This document shows, piece by piece, positions 41,841-50,791 of a stretch of DNA of 64,000 bases. The notes under the pieces are model-generated. The model was not told the DNA's origin. It saw only the letters and a program-made list of their open reading frames with translations, and did not search any database. Source of the DNA: Clostridia bacterium (GTDB lineage: Bacteria; Bacillota; Clostridia; Christensenellales; Borkfalkiaceae). The translations under genes were made by a program, and so were the position numbers. Numbering within the stretch: the first letter of the stretch is position 1; the number at the start of each line of letters is the position of its first letter. Location of the stretch: NCBI GenBank assembly GCA_017399185.1, contig JAFQEA010000002.1:62001-126000 (forward strand), in the 5' to 3' direction.

Positions 41841-43316
41841 TTATATTCTGTTAAAGCGTTTTGCACGGCGGTGTAAGGATTGTGCCAAGGTATCTGTAAA
41901 TACACTTTCTTTAATCCTTACCGACCAGCAGCCCGTGCTGCCCGGGTTATTCACCCTGTATTCAGAGCCGAGCATTAAAACGTCTTGAACGGGCACAATG
42001 CATAGGTCTGCTTCGCTGCCGTAAGCAACGTCCAAAATAGCTTCAGCCATGCCGTAAAGCCCTGTCATCGGCTTGTAAATCTTAAGGTGGTCTAACGATT
42101 TTTTAATCATTACCTTCCAGCCGGCAAGCTGCTCTTTAGTGAGTGATTTTAAAGTACCGATTGCCGTGTCGTTATCGTGTGTACCGGTGTAAACAACTGA
42201 ATTTTTACCAATATTCCACGGCAGGTATGGGTTTGAATCGTCCCCGCCAAAGGCAAAGAGTAAAACCTTCATCCCGGGAAGCTGTCTGTACTGCATAAGT
42301 GAACGAACGCCGTCGTCAATCATACCAAGGTCTTCAGCGATAATGTCAGCACCGCCGATAGCGTCAAGGATTTGTCTGCCGGGTGCGTCAACCCACCAAC
42401 CGCGCTCTGCTGTAGGATCTCCGTAAGGGATTGCCCAGAATCTGTCAAGCCCCCTGAAATGGTCTATGCGGATACGGTCGTAAAGCTTTTCAAGACGCTC
42501 AACGCGTGCCTTCCAGAAAGCAAAGCCGTTTGTTTGCATATGTTGGTAATTATAAATTGGGTTGCCCCACAACTGACCTGTACGGCTGAAATAATCGGGC
42601 GGACAGCCCGCAACGATAGTTGGGCGGTAGTTACTGTCAAGTAAAAACTCTTCAGGCGCAGCCCAAACGTCAACGCTGTCTAAAGATACGTAAAGCGGCA
42701 GGTCGCCGATTATGTAAATACCCTTGCGGTTAGCGTATTTTTTAAGCTCTAAATACTGACATCTGAACTCATATTGAACAAATTGCCAAAATAATAGCTC
42801 GTCACGGTTATTTTTAGCAAATTCTTCTAAAGCGGAAGCGTCACGGCGGCGATATTGGTCAGGCCAATCAATCCAGGAACTGTTAAACTGACCTTTAAGC
42901 GCCATAAATAAGGCGTAATCGTTAAATTCGCCCTTGCTGACAAAGGCCTTAAACTGCTTTTGGTTTACGTCAAAGCGCGAAAAAGCCTTTCTTAAAAGCT
43001 GGTATCTTTGGCTGTAAAGCTTGCCGTAATCAATATAATCTTCCTTATCGATAGCGGCTTCAACTTCCCTATAGGTTAATAAACGCTTGGTGCGTAAAAC
43101 TTCCAAATCGATAAAATATGGGTTACCCGAGCCGTCAGCGCAGGTTGCGTAAGGCGAATCAGCATAGCCCGTTTGTACAAGCGGAAGCATTTGCCAATAT
43201 GTGTGCCCTGATTTTTTCAAAAAGTCAACGAAAGCATAAGCCCATTTACCGAAAGAGCCTATACCGTATTTTGATGGAAGTGCTGATACAGGCATCAGCA
43301 AACCACATTTTCTCAT
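41841..43316 (-). CDS. malQ: 4-alpha-glucanotransferase
   Basis: 491 residues from MRKCGLLMPVSALPSKYGIGSFG; ATG 43316 follows AAGGAG. GH77 disproportionating enzyme of starch and glycogen use: RIDHFRGLDRFWAIP (nucleophile Asp region), AEDLGMI (acid/base Glu) and YTGTHDNDTA. It stands alone, in front of recR on the same strand. Confidence 0.96.
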   Translation of the reverse strand: MRKCGLLMPVSALPSKYGIGSFGKWAYAFVDFLKKSGHTYWQMLPLVQTGYADSPYATCADGSGNPYFIDLEVLRTKRLLTYREVEAAIDKEDYIDYGKLYSQRYQLLRKAFSRFDVNQKQFKAFVSKGEFNDYALFMALKGQFNSSWIDWPDQYRRRDASALEEFAKNNRDELLFWQFVQYEFRCQYLELKKYANRKGIYIIGDLPLYVSLDSVDVWAAPEEFLLDSNYRPTIVAGCPPDYFSRTGQLWGNPIYNYQHMQTNGFAFWKARVERLEKLYDRIRIDHFRGLDRFWAIPYGDPTAERGWWVDAPGRQILDAIGGADIIAEDLGMIDDGVRSLMQYRQLPGMKVLLFAFGGDDSNPYLPWNIGKNSVVYTGTHDNDTAIGTLKSLTKEQLAGWKVMIKKSLDHLKIYKPMTGLYGMAEAILDVAYGSEADLCIVPVQDVLMLGSEYRVNNPGSTGCWSVRIKESVFTDTLAQSLHRRAKRFNRI

Positions 43317-43394
43317 AATATTACTCCTTATTCGCCGCACGTTTACGGCAAAGTATATCTAACGTATTTTTGTTTCTTTAAGCAAAGCTTAAAA

Positions 43395-43988
43395 TTACAT
43401 TTCGCGCCTGTCTAAAATCGCGCGCGTAAGCGAACCAATATCGGCGTATTCAAGGTCTGTACCAACGGCAATGCCGTGCGCTAGGCGGGTAACCTTAATA
43501 CCGAGCGGCTTAACCATTTTTGCAATATACATTGCGGTTGCTTCGCCTTCAACGTCAGGGTTGGTGGCAATAAGCACTTCCTTAACGTTATCGCTGTTTA
43601 GCCTTATTAAAAGCTCCTTAATGGCAATGTCGTTCGGTCCAATGCCTTCCATGGGATTAATAGTGCCGTGCAAAACGTGGTAAACCCCGTCAAAGCGGCC
43701 TGACTTTTCGATTGCGACAACGTCCTTTGGCTCTTTAACCACGCAGATAATGTCGCTGCTGCGGTTCTGGCAGATAGGACAGGTGTCGGTTTCGGAAAAA
43801 TTCCCACAGACCTTGCAATACTTGACCTCGCGCTTAACCCTTAAGATAGCCTGGGCAAATTCTTCAGCTTCTAAATCGCTCATTTCAATGATTTTGTAAG
43901 CGTAACGCTGTGCAGTCTTTGCGCCAACCCCGGGTAATTTGCTTAATTGGTTTATGAGCCTACCAATCGGCTCAATAAAACCTGCCAT
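43395..43988 (-). CDS. recR: Recombination mediator RecR
   Basis: 197 residues: helix-hairpin-helix LPGVGAKTAQRYAYKI, a four-cysteine zinc site (Cys58, 61, 70, 73) and a Toprim domain ending with LEYADIGSLTRAILDRREM. It loads RecA with RecO/F. Its start overlaps the ebfC stop (TAATG), the usual dnaX-ebfC-recR order. Confidence 0.96.
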   Translation of the reverse strand: MAGFIEPIGRLINQLSKLPGVGAKTAQRYAYKIIEMSDLEAEEFAQAILRVKREVKYCKVCGNFSETDTCPICQNRSSDIICVVKEPKDVVAIEKSGRFDGVYHVLHGTINPMEGIGPNDIAIKELLIRLNSDNVKEVLIATNPDVEGEATAMYIAKMVKPLGIKVTRLAHGIAVGTDLEYADIGSLTRAILDRREM

Positions 43989-44323
43989 TAAAACATGCCC
44001 CCCATTTTGTTATAAGCGCCTAATTTTTCATCGGAAAGCTTATCTGCTTGCTCACAAGCGGCGTTATAAGCGGCTAAAATTAAATCTTCTAACATTTCGA
44101 TATCGTCTGTATCAACAGCGTCAGGGTTAATGCTAACGTTTTGTAAAACCTTTTTGCCGTTTACGACAACCTTAACTAAACCGCCACCTGCAACGCCTTC
44201 AAGCTGTGCGTTTTCAAGTTCTTCCTGCGCCTTTTGGATTTCTTGCTGCATTTGTTGTGCTTGCTTCATAAGCTGTTGCATTTGACCACCGCCAAAGCCA
44301 CCGCCAAATTTGTTGTATGCCAT
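43988..44323 (-). CDS. ebfC: YbaB/EbfC nucleoid-associated protein
   Basis: 111 residues: Gly-rich start MAYNKFGGGFGGGQMQQLMKQAQQMQQEIQ, then the coiled coil and VKVVVNGKKVLQNVSINPDAVD. It binds DNA as a dimer. Placed between dnaX and recR as in most Firmicutes. Confidence 0.94.
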   Translation of the reverse strand: MAYNKFGGGFGGGQMQQLMKQAQQMQQEIQKAQEELENAQLEGVAGGGLVKVVVNGKKVLQNVSINPDAVDTDDIEMLEDLILAAYNAACEQADKLSDEKLGAYNKMGGMF

Positions 44324-44356
44324 AATATATCTCCTTAAATTTTAACTTATTATTTT

Positions 44357-46249
44357 TTATTTGATTTCAAGCTTGTTGCCAAACCTTTTGTTGACTTCTG
44401 CCGCGTCCCTTTGGAACTTATCGTCTTCAGTTTCAACCGCGCCCACACGCTTTAATACAAGTTTGTAAGGTGCGTGTCTTTGTAAGGTTGATTGTAAAAT
44501 TTCCATGCTTTCAGGCTTTTTGAGTAAGTTATACTCATTATCGCCGTCAACCAAAATAGTCAAGGTCTGGTCTTCAATTTTAGTATCAAGCTCCTGACAG
44601 GCAATCCAGAGCATAATCTGGCTGTTTGCCCTTAAGCTTTTAAGAACCGCGCCCCAGATACGGCTGTCGGGTAATCTGTCACGTATAACGTTGCCGCTCA
44701 TTGGTTGCGGAGCGGGCGCTTCCACCTTCGGTTGAGCCATTGGTTCAGCCTTTTCAGGCTCTTTAACGGGCGCAACAGGTTCTTGCGCGCCAAAGCCCAT
44801 ATCAAAGCCGATTTGGTCATCTGTCGGGATAAAAGGCTCTTCTTCCATAGGTGCGTCTTCATCGCTGATATAGTCAAAAGCCTTTAAGCGCGTTGGCTGG
44901 GCTTTTGGTTCAACGTCTTCAACCGCTTCAAATTGTTCTTCCTTTTTAGTCGGTTTTTTAGTCTTAATAGGCTCACTTATTGGCTCAATATGGTCAATAA
45001 CGGGCTTATAGGCTGACTTTTTATCTTCTTTAGGGTCTTCTTTAATGGTTACAATTTGCTTTTGCGGTGTGCCCCCTATTGGTACTGCCCCGCTTGAAAG
45101 CTCCTTAATCTGTCTTTCTAAAGCAGTCACGCGGGAAATTAAAGCGTCAACGTTATAGTCTTCGCTGGGGAGCGTTGCTTTAACCGCAGCCGACTCTAAT
45201 ACCACGCGCGGGTGGGTGCTGTATCGAAGCTCCGTTTCAATGCCCGCAAAAATTTCCAATATCCGTAGTAAGCGATTGCTGCCGGAAAGACTTGCTAATT
45301 GCTTTAAAAGTTCAACTTCGTCATCGGGCATTTTTAAAACGGCTTTTGCATCCTTACACGTTTTTGCAACGAGCACGTCGCGTATAAGCTGGCAAACGTC
45401 TTTGGATAACACGCTTACGCTTTTACCAAACGACGTTATCTCGTTAATCTGCCCCATTACGTTACCGACGTCGGATTTTAAAATATACTCACAAAGCTTT
45501 GCGGTTTTATTGCGGTCGGACGCGCCTAAAAGGTCGATAACCTGCTTATAGGTCAACTTTTCGTTAGTGTCGGATAAGCAAAGGTCTGCAAGTGAAAGCG
45601 CGTCCCTTACGCTGCCTTCGCCTGCTTTTGCGATAAGCGCGGTTGCTTCGGATTCAAAGGGCTTACCGACTTCGGTATAAATATTTTCAATTAATTTTTG
45701 AATAACTTCATCTGCGACAAGGTGGAAGTCAAAGCGCATACAGCGTGACAGGATTGTCGCAGGTAATTTTTGCGGCTCGGTCGTTGCCAAAATAAATACG
45801 GCGTGCTTTGGCGGCTCTTCAAGCGTTTTAAGCAGAGCGTTAAACGCGCCCGGGGACAGCATATGGACTTCGTCGATAATATAAACCTTGTACTGACCTG
45901 CAACCGGCGGGTACTGTACACTTTCGCGAAGCTCACGGATATCGTCAACGCCGTTATTGGACGCCGCGTCGATTTCCAAGATATCAAGGTTTGTCGGGTT
46001 TGCCAAGCTTTGGCAAGCCTGACACTTAAAGCAGGGCGAGCCGTTTTCAGGCGTTAAGCAGTTAATTGCGCGCGCAAAAATCTTGGCAACGGAAGTTTTA
46101 CCCGTTCCCCTTGCGCCGCAAAATAGGTATGCATGCCCTACCCTTTGACCGTTGATTTGGTTTGTTAAGGTTTTAATAACGTGCTCTTGACCGATAACCT
46201 GTGAAAAGGTTGTTGGTCTGAAGCGTCTGTATATTGCTAAATATGACAC
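44357..46249 (-). CDS. dnaX: DNA polymerase III subunit gamma/tau
   Basis: 630 residues. AAA+ clamp-loader: Walker A GARGTGKT (45-52), zinc cysteines 64, 73, 76 and 79, DEVH (126-129). The linker after about residue 370 is low in complexity (KKPTKKEEQ, APVKEPEKAEP) and the tail is tau-type. One copy of the dispersed element is translated in the linker as KKSAYKPVIDHI, where the protein is not conserved. Confidence 0.96.
   Translation of the reverse strand: MSYLAIYRRFRPTTFSQVIGQEHVIKTLTNQINGQRVGHAYLFCGARGTGKTSVAKIFARAINCLTPENGSPCFKCQACQSLANPTNLDILEIDAASNNGVDDIRELRESVQYPPVAGQYKVYIIDEVHMLSPGAFNALLKTLEEPPKHAVFILATTEPQKLPATILSRCMRFDFHLVADEVIQKLIENIYTEVGKPFESEATALIAKAGEGSVRDALSLADLCLSDTNEKLTYKQVIDLLGASDRNKTAKLCEYILKSDVGNVMGQINEITSFGKSVSVLSKDVCQLIRDVLVAKTCKDAKAVLKMPDDEVELLKQLASLSGSNRLLRILEIFAGIETELRYSTHPRVVLESAAVKATLPSEDYNVDALISRVTALERQIKELSSGAVPIGGTPQKQIVTIKEDPKEDKKSAYKPVIDHIEPISEPIKTKKPTKKEEQFEAVEDVEPKAQPTRLKAFDYISDEDAPMEEEPFIPTDDQIGFDMGFGAQEPVAPVKEPEKAEPMAQPKVEAPAPQPMSGNVIRDRLPDSRIWGAVLKSLRANSQIMLWIACQELDTKIEDQTLTILVDGDNEYNLLKKPESMEILQSTLQRHAPYKLVLKRVGAVETEDDKFQRDAAEVNKRFGNKLEIK
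44991..45023 (-). repeat. Dispersed element copy inside dnaX linker
   Basis: Minus-strand AAAAAGTCAG, CCTATAAGCCCGTTATTGAC. Translated as KKSAYKPVIDH in the disordered linker. Confidence 0.65.
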
Positions 46250-46257
46250 GATAACTC

Positions 46258-46833
46258 CTAAAGCTTTTTAACTTTTCCTTTGATTCTTTGCATGGCGTTG
46301 TCAACAGACTTTGCCGATACGTTTAATTTTTGTGATATTTCCTGGTATTTATAGCCATTAATCATTAATATAAAGACCTGCTTTTCAAAAGCGGAAAGCT
46401 TTGCGTTAATATTGACCAAAAATTCCTTTTCGCTTTCCTTTTCGATAATATCGTCTTCCGGGGATTGCTGACTTTCTATTTCGACAAATTCAGTCCCATC
46501 GTCTAACGAATCGCTTTCGTTAAGCGGTTTATTTTTATCAGTTTTAGCCTTGTTTATGGCGTTTATCATGAAGCTTTTAATACATAAGTGCGCGTAGGTT
46601 TTGAAGCTTGAAGCGCCTTGGCGCTCGCCATTATACTTAAGCATTGCGGTAAATAAACCCAAACTACCTTCCTGTACTAAATCATCAAAATCAACGCCGT
46701 ACATTTTGTACTTGTGCGCGGTTGCGCTTATATTATCCTTATAACGCAAGTAAAGCTGATCAAAGGCCTTAAGCATTTTGCCTTTGCAAAGCCCTACTAA
46801 TTGCTCATCTGTCAGTTTTTCAAGGTTTTGCAT
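46258..46833 (-). CDS. sigH: Sigma-70 family factor, SigH-like
   Basis: 191 residues: region 2 (FDQLYLRYKDNI...VDFDDLVQEGSLGLFTAMLKY), no region 1, and a region 4 HTH (YKYQEISQKLNVSAKSVDNAMQRIKGK). Its position after rlmB and mrnC matches the B. subtilis sigH locus. In sporulating Firmicutes sigma-H drives early sporulation and competence genes. Confidence 0.88.
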   Translation of the reverse strand: MQNLEKLTDEQLVGLCKGKMLKAFDQLYLRYKDNISATAHKYKMYGVDFDDLVQEGSLGLFTAMLKYNGERQGASSFKTYAHLCIKSFMINAINKAKTDKNKPLNESDSLDDGTEFVEIESQQSPEDDIIEKESEKEFLVNINAKLSAFEKQVFILMINGYKYQEISQKLNVSAKSVDNAMQRIKGKVKKL

Positions 46834-46843
46834 TTTACCACCC

Positions 46844-47566
46844 TTACGTAAAATTGCGTTGGCGGACTACTTCATACACGGCAACGCCCGTTGCAACAGA
46901 AGCGTTTAACGAGTTGATTTTGCCATACATAGGTATCGCCATAATACCATCGCACAAGTTTTTTGTAAGATGGTTAACGCCTGTGTCTTCGCCGCCGATA
47001 ACAACGGCAACACGGCCCTTTAAGTTGGTTTTATAAATATTTTGACCGCCAAGCTCTAAAGCGTAAACCCAAATCATTTTTTCCTTAAGCTTTTTAATGG
47101 CGTCGTTAATGTTGCCAACGCGGCAAACCTTAACGTGGTTTGCACTGCCTTCAGAGATACGCATAACCGTTTCGTTAACGGAAGCCGAGCGGCGCTTACC
47201 GATAACGATTGCATCAACACCACTGCAATCGGCAACCCTTATAATACTGCCTAAATTGTGGGTGTCTTCAATACCGTCAAGCACCAAAATAAAGGCGTCT
47301 TTATCCATAGTTTCTTCAATTACGTCGTCTAAATCGCTGTATTCAAAGTCGGTGACAAACGCAATAAAGCCCTGGTGCTTTTTGGTTGTGCTTTCCTTAT
47401 CCAAAACGGATTTTTCAGCAAAGGTGAATTTGATACCGCTTTCCTTGATTTGAGCAATAAGCTCCCTTGACGGCGCATCACGAAGCCCGTTTTGCACTAA
47501 AATTTTATCTACTGTTTTTGTTGAAGAAATAAGTTCGTAAACAGAGTTTCTACCTTCAACCTTCAT
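46844..47566 (-). CDS. rlmB: 23S rRNA (guanosine-2'-O)-methyltransferase, RlmB/TrmH family
   Basis: 240 residues from MKVEGRNSVYELI; ATG 47566 overlaps the mrnC stop by 11 bp. SPOUT motifs: LDGIEDTHNLGSIIRVADCSGVDAIV, VVIGGEDTGVN and IPMYGKINSLNASVATGVAVYE. It methylates G2251 or a related base of 23S rRNA. Confidence 0.93.
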   Translation of the reverse strand: MKVEGRNSVYELISSTKTVDKILVQNGLRDAPSRELIAQIKESGIKFTFAEKSVLDKESTTKKHQGFIAFVTDFEYSDLDDVIEETMDKDAFILVLDGIEDTHNLGSIIRVADCSGVDAIVIGKRRSASVNETVMRISEGSANHVKVCRVGNINDAIKKLKEKMIWVYALELGGQNIYKTNLKGRVAVVIGGEDTGVNHLTKNLCDGIMAIPMYGKINSLNASVATGVAVYEVVRQRNFT

Positions 47567-47960
47567 TGTCACCACTCCCAAAATTTAAAATAAAGTTTAA
47601 TCTGTCGTCATCACCCGTTATATAAAGAAAGCCTATAACGGCTTCAATCCCCGTGGATTTATTGTATTGGGCGATGGTTGCGTTTTTTGCGTGCGAAGGC
47701 TTTTTGGCGTTCCTTGCACGGCGGAAAATTTCCTGCTCTTCTTCGGTAAGATAGGGTAAAATGTTATCCGCAAGCTGGCTTTGGGCTTCTGCACATACTA
47801 TTTTTGAAGCCATTTCGTTAAGCCGACCGCTTTTAAAATCGTAGCTTTCTGCAATTTTTTGACGGACAAACAAGGTCATAACAGCGTCGCCAATAAAGGC
47901 TAAAACTATCGGTGACATATTGTTAGCGTCTTTTTTGCTAATTTTATCAGTTAACTTCAA
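47556..47960 (-). CDS. mrnC: Mini-ribonuclease III
   Basis: 134 residues: an RNase III catalytic domain without a dsRNA-binding domain. PIVLAFIGDAVMTLFVRQKIAE is the signature and STGIEAVIGFLYITGDDDRLNFIL the C-terminal half. It matures 23S rRNA ends. mrnC-rlmB-sigH is a conserved Firmicutes set; cysS, often upstream, is absent. Confidence 0.93.
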   Translation of the reverse strand: MKLTDKISKKDANNMSPIVLAFIGDAVMTLFVRQKIAESYDFKSGRLNEMASKIVCAEAQSQLADNILPYLTEEEQEIFRRARNAKKPSHAKNATIAQYNKSTGIEAVIGFLYITGDDDRLNFILNFGSGDNEG

Positions 47961-48088
47961 AAAAATACTCCTTTAAGTTTCCATACGGCATTTTGCCCCA
48001 ATTATCCTATATATTTTAGCATATTAAAAAAAAATAAGCAATGAATTGCAGGTTGCTTTACTATAAAAATAATAACAAAAAAAATAAA

Positions 48089-48136
48089 AATACCGCGCAC
48101 CAAACAAGCACGTTTGCACACGGTATTTTTAACGTA
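48089..48136 (-). terminator. Terminator of cwlD
   Basis: AATACCG...CGGTATT long stem with internal GCAC/GTGC pairing, then TTTTTATT on the minus strand. Confidence 0.7.
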
Positions 48137-48196
48137 TTTATTTTGCGGCTTAATTAAGCCCAATTATAAGCCTTTTTATAACGATTTTTTAGCTAT

Positions 48197-48886
48197 TTAA
48201 GCACTTTGTAACCCTTGCTTATATAAAATCGCCCCATAAAAAATGGCATCTGCAAGCTTTTGTTGGTATATAGGGCTTATCAGCAAGGCTTCTTCATCGG
48301 GGTTAGACAAAAAGCCGCACTCAACTATTATCGCCGCTGCGGGGCTGAAGTTTAAAACGTAATAATCGCCTTCAAGCGGGGCAAAAAATCTTGTCGATTC
48401 ATCCAGCCCGTTAAGCTGGTCTTGTATAAAGCCTGCTAAAGCCTTACTTTTTTCGCACCCCTTCTTATAAAAAACCTGCGCGCCGCGGCGGGTATTATCA
48501 CTAAACTTGTTCATATGTACCGATATAAATATATCGGCTTGGGCGTTTTTGGTTATCTGCACGCGCTTTTCAAGATCACGCTGTTTAAAGCCCTTACTCA
48601 TCACCCCGTAAAGCCCAAGCGAATTTTGCCTTGTCAAAACTACCGTATCCCCTTGCGCGTAAAAGCTTTTACCGATAAGCCCTGCAACGGTCAGATTAAG
48701 GTCGGCTTCCTTTACCCCTGTTGTAGCGCCCGTAACGCCTGAATCCACGCCGCCGTGCCCTGCGTCCACAACAACGGTGAACCCACTTTTTAATAAAACC
48801 TTTTTTGCATGAATATTTTTTGTTGATAATATTACGCAAAACAGAAGCGAAAACGCAAGACATATCAACATCAATTTTTTATACAT
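48197..48886 (-). CDS. N-acetylmuramoyl-L-alanine amidase, CwlD-like
   Basis: 229 residues with a signal or anchor (6-22) and one Amidase_3 domain: VVDAGHGGVDSG (His44), KEADLNL (Glu60), FISVHMN (His) and IIVECGFLSNPDEE (Glu). Size and architecture fit CwlD, which makes muramic-lactam in the spore cortex. A general amidase role is also possible. Four DnaA boxes lie just upstream. Confidence 0.82.
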   Translation of the reverse strand: MYKKLMLICLAFSLLFCVILSTKNIHAKKVLLKSGFTVVVDAGHGGVDSGVTGATTGVKEADLNLTVAGLIGKSFYAQGDTVVLTRQNSLGLYGVMSKGFKQRDLEKRVQITKNAQADIFISVHMNKFSDNTRRGAQVFYKKGCEKSKALAGFIQDQLNGLDESTRFFAPLEGDYYVLNFSPAAAIIVECGFLSNPDEEALLISPIYQQKLADAIFYGAILYKQGLQSA

Positions 48887-48907
48887 AACCCACCCTTTTT
48901 GCCCAAG

Positions 48908-48978
48908 TTATCCACAATTTTGCCGCTTTCAAACTATGATTGTGGATAAGTTGACAAAGTTATCCACAGTTATCCACA
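48908..48978. promoter_or_regulatory. Cluster of four perfect DnaA boxes
   Basis: TTATCCACA at 48908-48916, 48960-48968 and 48970-48978 on the plus strand, and its reverse complement at 48941-48949. All four match the consensus, within 71 bp of a gene-free 235-bp gap. A/T-rich sequence follows to the right. It could be an origin-related or DnaA-titrating site or a cwlD control region. Confidence 0.75.
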
Positions 48979-49082
48979 ATCTATATTTTGCAAAAAGCGG
49001 GCAAAAAATGAATAAATAACGGCTTAAAAATACCAATCAATATATTATATGGCAAAGGCCTTACGGTTATTAAAGCAAAATA

Positions 49083-49110
49083 AAAAGGCCTGCCGTTTGG
49101 CAAGCCTAAA
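49083..49110 (-). terminator. Terminator of the DUF308 gene
   Basis: AGGCTTGCC/GGCAGGCCT stem followed by TTTTATTTT on the minus strand. Confidence 0.75.
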
Positions 49111-49121
49111 TTATAAGTTAA

Positions 49122-49586
49122 TTATTTCTTTTTACCAAGGAGTTCCAACACGCCGTTGATGATGAAGATAACGCCAACAACGATAAATAACCAGTCAAGG
49201 AACTTACCAGCGATAAGCATTGCGCCGATAACGATTGTAACGATTGGCGCGATTAAATCAAAGATATTTTTCTTTTTAGCCTTTAAAACTTCTAAAAGTT
49301 CCTTTGCGCCCTTGATGATGATAAGCACACCGAAAATAATAGAAGCAACGGCTACGAACAACCAGCCAAGAACAAGGATAAGTACACCAATACCAGCGTT
49401 GATAACACCCTTAATCAAGTCTTTATTAAGAACGTCCATAACGCCTTGAACGATGTATAAAACACCAACGATAGTCATAATCCAGCTGATAATTTCGCCT
49501 TTAAAGATGCAGAATAGCGCGCCTACAACTACGTATAAAATAGCTGTGATTAGGTTGCTATCAAGCTTTTTAATTTGCTTTGCCAT
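49122..49586 (-). CDS. DUF308 (HdeD-like) membrane protein
   Basis: 154 residues with six short hydrophobic segments arranged as repeated hairpins (VVGALFCIFKGEIISWIMTIVGVLYIVQGV and its echoes). This DUF308/HdeD-type architecture is linked in some bacteria to acid stress. Function here unknown. It has its own terminator. Confidence 0.75.
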   Translation of the reverse strand: MAKQIKKLDSNLITAILYVVVGALFCIFKGEIISWIMTIVGVLYIVQGVMDVLNKDLIKGVINAGIGVLILVLGWLFVAVASIIFGVLIIIKGAKELLEVLKAKKKNIFDLIAPIVTIVIGAMLIAGKFLDWLFIVVGVIFIINGVLELLGKKK

Positions 49587-49723
49587 AAATACTCTCCCTT
49601 ATATAAGTTTTATACTTACATTATATTACCGTAAAGCTTTTTTGTCAATAGTGTTTTAAAAAAATGTTGCGTTTTAAATTAAATAATTTAAATAGGCTAC
49701 CTTAAAAGGTAGGCTTTGGGTTA

Positions 49724-50638
49724 TTATGCTTGTTCGTAGCCTTTAGTGTCTGGCGCGGTTATCGTTTTAGCTTCGCATTGAGCTATGCTAAAGCCTATTT
49801 TTAATTCAGATTCAGAAAAATAATTTAGGCTTTCTCCATGATATTTCACGTCACCGTAGCAACGCACGGCTTCAACAAAGGCTGATTGATTTGCATACTT
49901 GACTTCAAATTGAATAACGCCTTTTTGATACTCATCATCACCGTAGTCTTCATCCATATCAAGTTCCATAAAGACCTTTTCAGCGTCTAAATAATAATCA
50001 ACCTTATCCATATCATCGTCTACGTCGATTAATATTTCTAAAAGATCGTAAACACCCTCGCCGTACAGAACATCAGTGGTAATTTCATCAAAATCAATGC
50101 CAAGTCCCAATTCTCCAACGGGTGACATAACCTTGATTTTTTCCGTTGCCCTTTCGCCATTTTCGCTTTCGGTTACTTTAGCGTCTATATACACATAACC
50201 ATCGCAGGCAATAATACGGGCATTAAGCTTATTTTCGTTTTCAGTTTCTTTTTCATCGCTGTACTTTCTAAATATTTCTTCCTCATACACGATTTCAACG
50301 TCCATTTCAAGATCGCCGTTTAAAGAAATGCCTATCACACCCTTCACTTCAAGCAAAGATTTATTTTTTGAAACCCTTGATTGGTTCTCGCTTTCTGATT
50401 TTTGCAAATATTTTACGTTAACTTCAAACCATTGTGTGCTTGTGTTTTTAAACTTTTCAATATCTGATTCAAGATAAGTATTTTCTCTGTTTTCAACAAA
50501 GCTTTCAACACTTGACACATCTACTCTTTCACCCGTTGGGCTTAACTTTTTAAAAACGTTTGCTGAATCCTTATCGCCACAGGCAACCAAGGAAACCATA
50601 CATAAAATAACTAATACAAAACTAATAATCTTTTTCAT
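49724..50638 (-). CDS. Lipoprotein of unknown function (twin 1)
   Basis: 304 residues with lipobox MVSLVACGD. It is a tandem paralogue of the protein at 50792 (same length; shared MKKIIS start, SPTGERVDVSSVESFVENRENTYLESD, EEIFRKY, IKVMSPV, VRCYGDVKY). The mature part is acidic and probably beta-rich. I recognise no domain. It has its own promoter and a weak hairpin at 49692-49713 downstream. Confidence 0.75.
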   Translation of the reverse strand: MKKIISFVLVILCMVSLVACGDKDSANVFKKLSPTGERVDVSSVESFVENRENTYLESDIEKFKNTSTQWFEVNVKYLQKSESENQSRVSKNKSLLEVKGVIGISLNGDLEMDVEIVYEEEIFRKYSDEKETENENKLNARIIACDGYVYIDAKVTESENGERATEKIKVMSPVGELGLGIDFDEITTDVLYGEGVYDLLEILIDVDDDMDKVDYYLDAEKVFMELDMDEDYGDDEYQKGVIQFEVKYANQSAFVEAVRCYGDVKYHGESLNYFSESELKIGFSIAQCEAKTITAPDTKGYEQA

Positions 50639-50671
50639 TATCGTTTACTCCTTATTATTTTGTTTTTCTTT

Positions 50672-50700
50672 ATTATATATTACTTTTATATCGTTGTCAA
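50672..50700 (-). promoter_or_regulatory. Promoter of lipoprotein twin 1
   Basis: TTGACA (50695-50700), 17 bp, TATAAT (50672-50677) on the minus strand. Consensus-like, and in the same form before twin 2. Confidence 0.85.
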
Positions 50701-50742
50701 TACAATTATATAACTTAACTTTTGTCAATTAAGCAACTAAAA

Positions 50743-50768
50743 ACGGCCGCCTATAACGGCAGCCGCTA
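50743..50768 (-). terminator. Terminator of lipoprotein twin 2
   Basis: CGGCTGCC/GGCGGCCG stem followed by TTTTTAG on the minus strand. GCCTATAACGGC inside it suggests a decayed dispersed element. Confidence 0.6.
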
Positions 50769-50791
50769 ATTATTAAATTAATTCAAGGTAA

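Noticed and set aside
45532..45558. A further match to the dispersed element in dnaX (LTYKQVIDLLG)
   Set aside because: The DNA fits well, but the peptide aligns with a normally conserved DnaX helix, so the likeness may be chance. Not counted as a clear copy.
48908..48978. Calling the DnaA-box cluster the chromosomal origin
   Set aside because: No dnaA, dnaN or rpmH nearby and no change of gene strand; left as a regulatory site.
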